Shown one piece after another: positions 46,407 to 54,987 of a stretch of 64,000 nt of DNA; within the stretch, counting starts at the first letter, position 1, and every line of letters begins with the position of its first letter. Origin of the DNA: Riptortus pedestris (lineage: Eukaryota > Arthropoda > Insecta > Hemiptera > Alydidae); assembly GCA_019009955.1 (NCBI GenBank), contig CM032230.1, positions 101,340,001 through 101,404,000 on the forward strand, given 5' to 3'. The translations under genes and the position numbers were made by a program. The notes below the pieces were generated by a model. It was not told where the DNA came from, did not search any database, and saw only the letters and a program-made list of their open reading frames with translations.

Positions 46407-46410
<4 letters not shown>
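42145..46410. other. long AT-rich stretch with one microsatellite, no gene recognised
   Basis: Only short unconvincing open frames were seen (for example 43525-43731, 44078-44311 and 44593-44784 on the minus strand). No copy of the Helentron-like, SINE or LTR families was found in these 4.2 kb, the longest such gap in the window. Confidence 0.45.
43229..43272. repeat. (TG)n(TA)n microsatellite
   Basis: TATGTGTGTGTGTGTATATATA onward. No family flanks were recognised. Confidence 0.95.

Positions 46411-46449
<39 letters not shown>
46411..46449. repeat. (TA)n microsatellite
   Basis: A perfect TA tract of about 38 bp, just downstream of the LINE fragment (in the LINE's orientation). Confidence 0.95.
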
Positions 46450-46453
<4 letters not shown>

Positions 46454-46499
46454 AAATCCATAGCATATTAATAATAGAGTTTCCATTAGAAAATATTTT

Positions 46500-46740
46500 T
46501 TAGCACATTTTATTAAGAACAAAGCGATTTAAGCTTCTTAGCAATTCCTTAATATGATTGAACCAGTGAAGGCGATTGTCCACAGTTAATTCTAAAAACT
46601 TTATCATGGGGACTGTTAAGATGTCGTGATTATTAAATGAGATCACTCCTGAAGAATGTGAGAAATGTTTACTGAAATCTAGAATATTTGTTTTCGACAT
46701 GTTCATAGCTTATTAGCCATTAATCAATTAGATAATGATT
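46500..46740 (-). pseudogene. LINE reverse transcriptase fragment, palm/thumb side
   Basis: The minus-strand frame reads MSKTNILDFSKHFSHSS, then KFLELTVDNRLHWFNHIKEL and LRSLNRF. This is the 'N-x-x-KT-x-x-x-x-F' block followed by the 'KFLGxxxDxxLxWxxHIxxLxxKL' block conserved after the catalytic motif in non-LTR reverse transcriptases. In a neighbouring frame just upstream LMANKL gives the end of the preceding block, so there is a frameshift there. The usual glycine in KFLG is glutamate. The catalytic aspartates are not in the remnant. Confidence 0.8.
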
Positions 46741-48877
46741 TAATAGTAACAGAGCCTTTTGTTTCAGTTTTTCTGGGTTTCCACCTTATTCACCCTGTTA
46801 CTTTAGTGTTACAATTCAGTGCATAGACCGTATTCTCGAATCACACATGTATGGATAACTTAGAGATTCTGATGCCATAATTTAACTGATTATTGCTACA
46901 CTCAGCTGAACTAAATTTCTGATTCACTATTGACACAAAAATACAAGTTAATTATTTTTAAAATCTGTAACTCAAAGTCGATGTCCATTTTTTTAAATTA
47001 GAAATATAAAGGGGTTGACCTACCTCAAGAATAACATCACTCAATTCCATATTCTATGATAAGTTTGAAAGCTGAGAGCTCTGAAATGGATTTCTGTTTG
47101 TTCCCAGGGAACGTACCTTTTAGGAAGACTACAGGTCCTGGCTGACTGCCTGGATAATTTAGGAACGGCGTCCAAGAGACAAGATGTTTGTCGAGGACCC
47201 CCGGTGACATAGGTCGTACATTGCAGGACAGTTTGCGACCGAAACATCAGCCTGCATGTTTATGACGCTGCTTTGAGCGGATCGTGAGAAGACAGTAAAA
47301 ACGTTCGCCATGTGTGCGAGCGAGACGTGGACAGGGCTATAATCCAAGACAATCCTCCTTTCCTTTCAGCTTGATCCACTTCTGCAAAAATTTTAAGATT
47401 TCTTTCTTTTTTTGAACTATATGCTCGAAAATGGTAATTACAAAACAAATTATATAGTGAATTAACGACGTCGAGACAGGAAGATATAATTGCCTAGCCG
47501 TCGGCTCATTAGGCTATTTAAAGCTTTTTAAACATGAACAACACATCAATTTTACGGCTTCAGGCTCTTCACTTAACGGAAATTTTACAGTTGTTTTGTG
47601 ATTTTAGTACTCATTATATCCATTAATGACCACAGTTTGCTCTGAAACAATTTCCCGTTATCTTGGGCTTCACTGAAGTAGAAGCAACCCCGACTGATTA
47701 TTTTAATAAACCAAAGTACTTCTGTGGGACTCTTCATCTTCAGTGGCCTACAGCTCAGATGAATGGAATTCGTCTTTTCCGTAATCTAGAGGGTCAATTG
47801 TAATTTCTTTATTCAAATAGGAGTGTTATAATGACTATTCACTAGATAACAGGGTCAGCTGTCTACTTACCATGTGTAATTTAGAAATTACCATGTGTAA
47901 TAACTCGAAGTCTTCCCTGCAATTTCTTTATTAAAGCACAAAACAGTAGTCCAGGAAGTAATCCTTTAATTCTGGAGTAAAGTAACTTGATATGTCCGGT
48001 AGTTTGTGTGTAAAGAACTGAATAAAAAGGACTAAACGTTCGATTGGAAAACGTATTTTAGATTGAGTCCTTAATATGTGAGATTGAAGCGATTTCAACG
48101 AGATAGACACTCAAGCATTCCCTAAAGATAATATTGGTTACACATTGTTGTACCAAGAAATTGTTGGACCGAACTTCTTTTAGACGGCTTCCTTTGTGCT
48201 GAAATACTTGCTCTATAGTTATAAATTTGTGGGCACTATAGCACAAAATCTCGAGATTCAATATTTCTTAGTACACGTTTCATAGTTACTGAGTTTTGAT
48301 TTTAACGTTCTTCTAAATTAATATTTATCCCTTGGACTTGAATTTATTTTATCACTCTTGCTTAATTGACTGAACCTACTCTGAATTATAGGCTCAGTTT
48401 ATGTCCATGTTAATAGGATATAGTGTGAATTTGGGGAAGGAGTACGACCTATATGCTACGGTCCCGAGCACGGAACTCATTAAACAGAAGTCCCTAGATG
48501 CCAGAGAGCGCCGCTCGCAATATTAGTCTTGATGAATATGGCTGCCGTTCTAGCTTTGAATTACAGTTCCACACATATGGGCCAATGAGGTCATGTGCTT
48601 TTAATGGCTTTCTTAAAAGTTTATTGTTCGCAGTTAAGGGCTCCAATGAGTCGAAATTGTTCTCATTTCTCTTCTCAACTGATGTCGCAAAAACAAAATG
48701 TATCAATAATATTAATTAAGAAAGAAGTAAAGTTTATAATCTATTATCGAATATTTGGAACTTCTATTGATTTATTTGTAACCTTTTTATCATTCTGTAG
48801 CGTTTTTGATATACCTCTGGAGTCCCCATGAACGCTACGGCAGTTTTCGAAATATGTCGCATAAACGATCTATGCAG

Positions 48878-48929
<52 letters not shown>

Positions 48930-49249
48930 TTATTTATTTATTTATACACCCACACACATGATCCACTTAAGGATCTGCACCCTTTTTGCCGGTCAAACTA
49001 TCAGGTACTTAGGCTTATGTATAAGAACGGTTTGGAAGAGCAACATTCGAATGCAATAATCTAGAAAATGAATATAATACCACTGTTAATCACTACAGGG
49101 AGACAGAAATTACTAATTACAATAGTATTAGAACGTTGACTCAAATTGGTGTGTAATCTTTTTACATGTATGAGTTTAAATCAAATTATTTCAGATATCA
49201 AACTTTAATCTTCTGAGTTGCTATTCTGGCAGATGGAAGTGACTTCTAA
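46741..49249. other. AT-rich stretch; 47055-47385 less AT-rich, unidentified
   Basis: 47055-47385 stands out by base composition and has three overlapping minus-strand open frames of 62-68 codons. None has a motif I recognise. Elsewhere only a TA microsatellite is present (48878-48925). Confidence 0.4.
48878..48925. repeat. (TA)n microsatellite followed by TTTA repeats
   Basis: A perfect TA tract of about 45 bp passing into five TTTA units and then a short CA-rich segment. Confidence 0.96.
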
Positions 49250-49467
49250 TGTAGGTAGGATGAAAGAATTGACTACGCTTCCACTATAACAATTTATTAA
49301 AACGGCAGAGCGCTTTCGATGCAGTGACAGCCTAGCTCTAAGACCCGTCAGGTCAACGTCCTAGACCTTCGGGCACTGACGTTGATGCACTTCATCGAAA
49401 GCACTCTGCAGTTTTAATAAATTTTTATAGTGGAAGCTAAGCCAATTTTTCTATCATACCTACTTTA
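49250..49467. repeat. inverted-repeat pair with hammerhead-like sequence
   Basis: The left arm 49250-49330 and right arm 49384-49467 pair along about 80 bp (GCTTCCACTATAA, 'atttattaaaac', GCAGAG, GCTTTCGATG on the left mirrored on the right). A spacer of about 53 bp contains CTAGCTCTAAGACCCG. On the plus strand at 49376-49411: CTGACGT, T, stem II GATG/CATC, GAAAGCACTC. On the minus strand the left arm keeps CATC-GAA-AGCGCT-C, but its CUGANGA side is rearranged. This looks like paired Penelope-type terminal sequences, like 54747-54987. Confidence 0.72.
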
Positions 49468-49969
49468 ATCTTCTTGTCTGAAACTTTACAAACATATTGC
49501 TTGAATAAATAAGCATTTTAACCATGTACACACTAGCTCGCAGACCCACAAACACCCACCCCCACAGTTTGATAATGCTGGCCCTAGCTCAATGCCGTTA
49601 GTCTTAGGCCTAGACTTGACGACCTATCTCTAGGATATGAAAGTCAAGTAGTGTGTGCTGAGAGAATTGGCTAGAGGTGATCGATCATCTCCTGGGTTTA
49701 CTCGGTCTAGTTCTGGCTAAGCCAGGATCGCTATTCCTAGGTCAGTAAAGTCCCTAAGCCCCTCCAATACTCCGGGATAAGCCCCTCCTATCCTTTCCAA
49801 TAAGCTTCCACAAACAGAGCCCCAGATAACTACAAACTTTTAACATGAGTACTGTCTTAAAGATGATAAGATTGCATTTCAATCTATCAAATTAAGAGTT
49901 ATTAAGTTATTGATAGAATAATTCACGTTTTTCTATGGAAAAAAAATCCTTTATTGATAAAAATAAATG

Positions 49970-50009
49970 ATTTCGGCATATCCCGATTTTAATGGATATT
50001 TTCCTCAGG
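49970..50009 (-). ncRNA. weak hammerhead-like motif
   Basis: On the minus strand CTGAGGA is followed by ATATCC/GGATAT, which can pair, then GCC and GAAA. Extra unpaired bases lie on both sides of stem II and stem III is unclear. It is a weaker candidate than those at 54796-54829 and 54906-54939. Confidence 0.3.
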
Positions 50010-50469
50010 TTAATTAGGGAGTGTCTTTCTGCTAATTAATTAACATTGAATTTCGTACCATATCCCCATCGCCGTGTTAATGTAGAAGCAAGACTAAGAC
50101 AATGCTGGGGTATGTAGTATTTTAACATTTTTTTTTATTTTTTTTACTGATCAATATGTTCATTGGAAAAAGAAACACGGGTAGTGTTAAGAATGATGAA
50201 TCATGTATAACATCTGGTTATATAAGAATTACTTTCGTATTGAGTTATTTTAATCCTTTAACATTTTGAAGAAAAGGCGTCCATCTTCAAAATAACAGCA
50301 ATAAAAGTATTCACTGGAACTGTGAGTTAATCAGTTTAGGGAAAAAAATACTTATAACCCATGATCCCAAAAAATATTCCCGCAAGAGCTGAAATACTTA
50401 AAACATAAAGATATTTTACATTATCCGTAATACTATTTACTCATACAAAAGAAAATAACGTTAATACTG

Positions 50470-50953
50470 TTAAGGTCTTCGGCCGTGTCTGCATTTTATG
50501 TTGCCAACGTTTCACTACACATGTTTCTAGCTTCCTCAGGGCTATCTCCGAGACTGACGAGTGTGTGTTCACCTCAGGTATATATGTAGGCCTAGTCCGG
50601 TTTCCTTGGGCGGAGTCGTACCCTCCAGGTGTCTACGGATACTTCTTCCGGTGGTCGTTCACCCGCTATACCGTCGTTTATGTTCCTTGTCCGTGGTCTC
50701 TGTGGAATGACGGGCTTCCAGAGTTTGCTGAGTCTGTATCCATCCTCCCTGTTGATGTTAAATGGGCATTTCGCGATTTCTATGGCTTCTCGAACCAGTC
50801 TTTCTTGGTATCGGTCCACCTTGGCCAGCACCTTAACTTCATCGAATTTGATGCTGTGATTAGTTTCCCAGAAGTGTTATTGCTATTGCTGATTCTTCTG
50901 TACGAAACTTTTTTAAACTCTTGATATGCTCGGCGACTCTTGTGTTCATCAAT
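50470..50953 (-). pseudogene. Penelope-like element, endonuclease C-terminus and 3' end
   Basis: On the minus strand the frame begins with NTRVAEHIKSLKKF of the GIY-YIG endonuclease domain. After a +1 shift it continues with FWETNHSIKFDEVK, then VDRYQERLVREAIEI and NREDGYRLSKLW. These are the hallmark blocks of the Penelope-like endonuclease C-terminus. The coding region ends at about 50592. A 3' tail follows that contains CCCTGAGGAAGC and GAAACATGTG, a decayed version of the hammerhead-bearing end. Reverse transcriptase and the N-terminus of the endonuclease are missing. Confidence 0.85.
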
Positions 50954-51214
50954 CGAATAGAAACAGCATTTGGCACGGACAAGAAAATAGCACCTATGTT
51001 ACCCAGCTGCAAAGATCAACTCCAGACATAAATACCAGGTATATACTGCATACCCTGTTCTTGCGGCTTAGAATATATTGGACAAACCGGCAGATTGATA
51101 AACACCAGGGTCGCCGAGCATATCAAGAGTTTAAAAAAGTTTCGGAAAGAAGAATCAGCAATAGCAATAACACTTCTGGGAAACTAATCACAGCATCAAA
51201 TTCGATGAAGTTAA

Positions 51215-51215
<1 letters not shown>
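50954..51215 (+). pseudogene. Penelope-like GIY-YIG endonuclease fragment, head-to-head with the previous one
   Basis: On the plus strand: KKIAPMLPSCKDQLQT, a stop, then IPGIYCIPCSCGLEYIGQTG (the GIY...YIG motif with its CxC linker). RLINTRVAEHIKSL follows, then the same +1 shift seen in the inverted partner, then FWETNHSIKFDEVK. The fragment is cut off by a TA tract at 51217. Overlapping parts of the two fragments (50831-50953 and 51093-51215) are almost identical in inverted orientation. GIY-YIG nucleases nick the target DNA for Penelope integration. This one is inactive. Confidence 0.86.

Positions 51216-51216
<1 letters not shown>

Positions 51217-51246
<30 letters not shown>
51217..51246. 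repeat. (TA)n microsatellite at the truncated Penelope 3' end
   Basis: A perfect TA tract starting directly after 'gaagttaagga'. Confidence 0.95.
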
Positions 51247-51249
<3 letters not shown>

Positions 51250-51754
51250 AGTTAATTTTACCTTTTTCATGTTTTCTGACTCTTATATGAGCTGAAAATG
51301 ACTAGTTAATATTTTTTTAGCGTATTGAGTAAACCCATAGTTCTACTCATGAGTTTTACAATGAGCTAAAATATTAGCATATGACTCATTCCGGGTTTAA
51401 ATCATGAACAACGTATGGTTTAAATCTGCAATATACTAAGGGAAAAACTTTGTAAAATTTACGATGAGAGTTGACATAAATCTGACGCATACTGTTCGCC
51501 AGATCAACTTAAAATTAGATCTTAATCGTATTTAGTATGTATTTGTTTACACATCACCATCACTTGCATCTTTTCATTAAATCAATATTTCTTCGGAAAT
51601 TGCATATACGACAATATTGTTATCAAAATGTAATAAACAAAAATAAAATAGTTTCGCTATGATTTTATAGCGGTTAATTCTTTTAATCCATTAATTAATT
51701 TAATATTTAAATTTACGTAAATTTTAAACTGTTTAATTCAAGTCCTGAGCTCAA
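51247..51754. other. AT-rich stretch, nothing recognised
   Basis: No repeat family member or gene was identified. Confidence 0.45.
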
Positions 51755-51897
51755 TTCTCTTGTGGCTAAAGATAATGTATTTAGTGATATTCTAATTAAA
51801 TAAAATCCCCTGTTCCATTCTCCGGCGAGAAAGGGATGTACAGTGGTAGCCTGTAGATTGGACCCAATTAGAGATATTTACGTAAATAGGACTTTAA

Positions 51898-51898
<1 letters not shown>
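51755..51898 (+). repeat. tRNA-derived SINE, diverged 5'-truncated copy
   Basis: 'gtatttagtgatattctaat', TAAATAAAATCCCCTG, 'gcgagaaagggatg', GTGGTAGCCTGTAGATTGG and 'cccaattag' follow the family order. The promoter is gone. Confidence 0.62.

Positions 51899-51939
<41 letters not shown>
51899..51939. repeat. (TA)n microsatellite
   Basis: A perfect TA tract. It is followed by 'gaatctctgttcaaaatt', which does not match the Helentron-like 3' flank convincingly. Confidence 0.95.
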
Positions 51940-51942
<3 letters not shown>

Positions 51943-52654
51943 TCTCTGTTCAAAATTAGTGGCATTGTGGCTCTTATGGTGTTTTAAAAATTGCACAACA
52001 AGGCATGTTGATATCACTCTTTCTCTTTGACTGAATAATCATATTATTATAACATGTAATTGTTATTAACAGAGCAAATCAGTATAAGTATATTGCTCTA
52101 AACGTTTTTTTTATACAAAATGTCAACGATTCTGCTCATAACACATTTGATAATGTTAATCTGGTGCTAACCTTAGTCAGTCCACGGAAGTAGTGGGTCG
52201 AAGGAGTCTTGGCAAGGGCACAAGTTGTAAATCTGCTTAATAGCCTAGTAATCCTCAATTAGCTTTATATTTATGCAGTCCTCACGGCAGCCATCTTGGA
52301 TTCAGCAGTTTTAACGTCGTCATTATTATACTGTAGCCTGTCCAATAATTAAATATTATTAACCTGGATGATTAAAATAGGCCTGTTTTCTCCCCAATAT
52401 TAACTTATTGGCGAGGAAAACAAACCTACCTATCTTGTTATTCCTGATAGATTCGTTCCTCTAGCAACCAGCATCACTGAAAGAATAAAAATTATTATTA
52501 TGAGAGGATGGGGGAGATAATCCCCAATTTACTGAAAATATATTGAAATGGGGAAGACCAGCCGGTATAAAGGGTTACTTCATTGGTTTTTCCGGAATTT
52601 CCTTACTATTCTGGCAGCATATAATTATAAATATTTGTGTGAATGACACAAAAA
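51940..52654. other. AT-rich stretch, nothing recognised
   Basis: Contains 'cggcagccatcttgga' near 52285 but no gene or family member. Confidence 0.45.
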
Positions 52655-52798
52655 AAAAAAAATTATAGAACATTACACTTGCTATAACCTTGATTCTATA
52701 CAAATATATTGAATTTTCAAAATCCTATCTCTACTGGTCTCTAATTTTACATAAAACGTTTGAATATCGAGCTTGGTAACGGTTAAACAAACAAGGAA
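52655..52798 (+). mobile_element. Helentron-like fragment, truncated by the next copy
   Basis: 'atagaacattacacttgcta', 'ttgattctatacaaatat', 'ctctactggtctctaatttt', ACATAAAACGTTTGAATATCG, AGCTTGGTAACGGTTAAAC. It ends where the 5' end of the 52800 copy begins, at the point where other copies continue into TTGCGACCGC. Confidence 0.72.
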
Positions 52799-52799
52799 T

Positions 52800-53564
52800 G
52801 TCCGTCTAGCAGCGGCTAACTAAGCAGATTTCCCTCTTGAAGTTTAATAATAGATGAATCTACTAACACAACACCACCGTCAATATTAAGTGAATAAATA
52901 CAAACGGAAATAAGAAATCTTTCCCCTCCTGACGGGATGCGTCTGAAATGTAAACAATCTGGTCTGTCAGTTTTTCACAGGAAAAGAGAAACATTTACTG
53001 AAATATATCAGAATATAGCATATTAACTTTATTGAAAACTATTAACTATATCTATTACTGGATTTATAATGAATCAGAGTAATTTTTATCCCAATCAAAC
53101 AAATTTTAGTAGTCCAAGAATTTAAGACGGGGGGGGGGGTCACCAGAACATATTTGCATTTATCTCGTATAAAGAAGGTCTCTTGAAAACAATTTATGGT
53201 ATTTAAGCTTCGAATAATGTGGTTTGTTAGATAACTGAGTATTGTTCATGTAACATGTGTAAAAGTGGGGGTTTGCTGAAGGATGAAATATGCAAATATC
53301 TCGGTTAATATTTAAGATAGAGAATAAATGTATATAAAAATATTTATATTACATTTAATTTGCAATAAGATTGGATCTATACAATTTTTTGATCCAACGT
53401 ATAGTAACGAAGATTCGAATTTTCTAAAATCCCACCTCTAAACCCCCCTCTCACTTGTCCGATTTCAGCCATTAACGAACTTGATCTGTCTTTTTACATA
53501 AAACGTTTAAATATCAAATTGGGTAACGATCAAACAAACATTGCGACTGCTAGAGCGTTAACAG

Positions 53565-53619
<55 letters not shown>

Positions 53620-53738
53620 AACGGACCTCATTTTCGTCATGTACCGGGTAGGATCGATGGCTATGTGAAGGAATTTTTCGATAATCGCGTCATGAGTAGC
53701 ACCTCAATAGCTGATTTCCCGTAAAGGAAATCTGCTAA
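52800..53738 (+). mobile_element. Helentron-like element, complete copy (939 bp)
   Basis: The 5' end is TGTCCGTCTAGCAGCGG and CTAACTAAGCAGATTTCCC. The 3' end is GATTTCCCGTAAAGG plus AAATCTGCTAA. It carries the whole 5' half ('aaatacaaacggaaataaga', 'aatgtaaacaatctgg', a G10 run), the GGGGGTTTGCTGAAGG block, 'aacgtatagtaacgaag', a C-rich block, TCCGATTTCAGCCATTAACG, TTGCGACTGCTAGAGC and AACAGAC, with an AC-then-TA tract. It is the closest relative of 41173-42144 and lacks coding capacity. Confidence 0.87.
53563..53616. repeat. (AC)n(AT)n microsatellite inside the Helentron-like copy
   Basis: GACACACACACATATATA onward. It shows how the ACAGACA motif of the element may seed both AC and TA expansions. 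Confidence 0.96.
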
Positions 53739-54038
53739 TAAGGGAAGAAACGCTGTAGAAAGTCACAGATGTATAAACTGTAAAACCTACTTAAGTAGCA
53801 ACAACTGATTCCCTTATTGATAATATTTAGGGAGAAGAGAAGATTGTAACATGATTTCCTGAGCTTCAAAGGCATTATATATTAAAGGCATACTGATACC
53901 CTTATTAAAATTTCAGATGAGGATATCCGCTTCAGAAATACGGATGGCAGGGTCGGCTATATCTCTTGTAATATGGGATCTACAGAATTCCCTACTTTTA
54001 GGCCTACGCAAGTCATTACCTCATTATATATTCGAAAT

Positions 54039-54267
54039 TTGTTGTTGATGTTGTTATTTATTAACGATACTACTATGGCTAATTGGCCGGGTTATATACA
54101 GGTTACCACACTTTTGTAGTCGGGGTGGGGCTAAGGGAATTATATTTAATAAGCTGGTCACTAAATAAATCCCTTTTTCCCAGGCCGGGAACCAAACTCG
54201 CCACTTTAGGTTTATAATGTGAGATTAAGACCGATGGCTTAACTCATATGGCTAACCTGAACCCGAA
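54039..54267 (-). repeat. tRNA-derived SINE, full copy with 9-bp TSD
   Basis: Read in reverse: TTCAGGTTAGCCATATGAG, B-box region AGTTTGGTTCCCGG, the family body with 'gatttatttagtgaccagc', 'gtggtaacctgtatataacc' and a GTTAATAAATAACAA tail. The 9-mer ATTCGAAAT flanks both sides (54030-54038 and 54268-54276). It fixes the boundaries and confirms retrotransposition. The tail is CAACAA-rich rather than TAA-rich. Confidence 0.88.
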
Positions 54268-54607
54268 ATTCGAAATGTATCTGGGAATATGAGTTTTATT
54301 ATTTATACGAGTATGATTATTTTTGTACAATGCTTAATTGGCAATTGTTATAGGTGGGGGAGACTGTTGGTCTTGAAGCTGAATGAGAATATCGATTAAA
54401 AAGTTCTAATCGGTTTCGGAATGAAAATTTATTGGTCTGACTCAATAGTCATTACATTTTATAAAAATTTATGTTGAAAAGAAAAATTCTAGAGTGCTAA
54501 AGATGATATCCAGTTTTTTTGGAGGAATATCGTTAGAAATGATTAATTTGGCCTTCTCCAACAACACGAACAGTCTGAAAGTAAACGTTACAGAGTCTCA
54601 GTCATTT

Positions 54608-54746
54608 TTATGGGTCTATTATCTCCAACAAGAGTACATATAATCTTCTCTTAGATCTGTCCGTCCTTATGTCGTTCTCTATTTCATTTAAAGTAATTGA
54701 GATATTAACTCTGGAATATGTTGGATGGTGGAGGAACCAATTGATA
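54608..54746 (-). other. unrecognised segment next to a hammerhead-bearing arm
   Basis: A 62-codon minus-strand frame (from 54796) runs through it with no known motif. It continues in the sense direction from the minus-strand hammerhead motif, so it may be the flank or body of the same element. Confidence 0.3.
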
Positions 54747-54795
54747 AGGATCAATAAAAAGGCCTTGTCGTCCACTATTGTTTTAATTTTATGCA

Positions 54796-54829
54796 AAGTG
54801 CACTTTCAGAGTCAGCGCTCCATCGTCAG
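54796..54829 (-). ncRNA. hammerhead-ribozyme-like motif, left arm, core intact
   Basis: Minus strand: CTGACGA, one extra T, stem II GGAG/CTCT (one G-U pair), GAA, palindrome AGTGCACT, T. All core bases are present and the UH rule is met (UU). Stem III is palindromic, so it could pair within one molecule or between two. Stem I shows only one or two pairs. Confidence 0.62.
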
Positions 54830-54905
54830 TATCTGATTATAGCAGTGTAGTCTAGTGAAAGTCACGCGGCGGTTGTTGTCCAGGCTACACAGCTATAATC
54901 AGGCA

Positions 54906-54939
54906 CTGACGATGGAACACTGATTCCGAAAGTGCACTT
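54906..54939 (+). ncRNA. hammerhead-ribozyme-like motif, right arm, core intact
   Basis: Plus strand: CTGACGA, one extra T, stem II GGAA/TTCC (four perfect pairs), GAA, AGTGCACT, T. Stem II differs from the left arm by compensating changes on both sides (GGAG/CTCT against GGAA/TTCC), which keeps the pairing. Stem I is not apparent in the local sequence. Confidence 0.65.
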
Positions 54940-54987
54940 AGCATAAAACTGAAGCAATTGTAGAGGACAAGGCATTTTATTGATCCT

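Larger units (their letters stand above)
54747..54987. repeat. inverted-repeat pair with two hammerhead-like motifs
   Basis: The left arm 54747-54855 and right arm 54880-54987 are reverse complements with scattered differences. Outermost pairs are AGGATCAATAAAA / TTTTATTGATCCT and innermost are GTGTAG / CTACAC. The spacer is only about 25 bp. Each arm holds an intact hammerhead core on its sense strand. The transcript of the whole unit would be one long hairpin. Best explained as two Penelope-type terminal sequences in tail-to-tail or head-to-head orientation. Confidence 0.82.
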
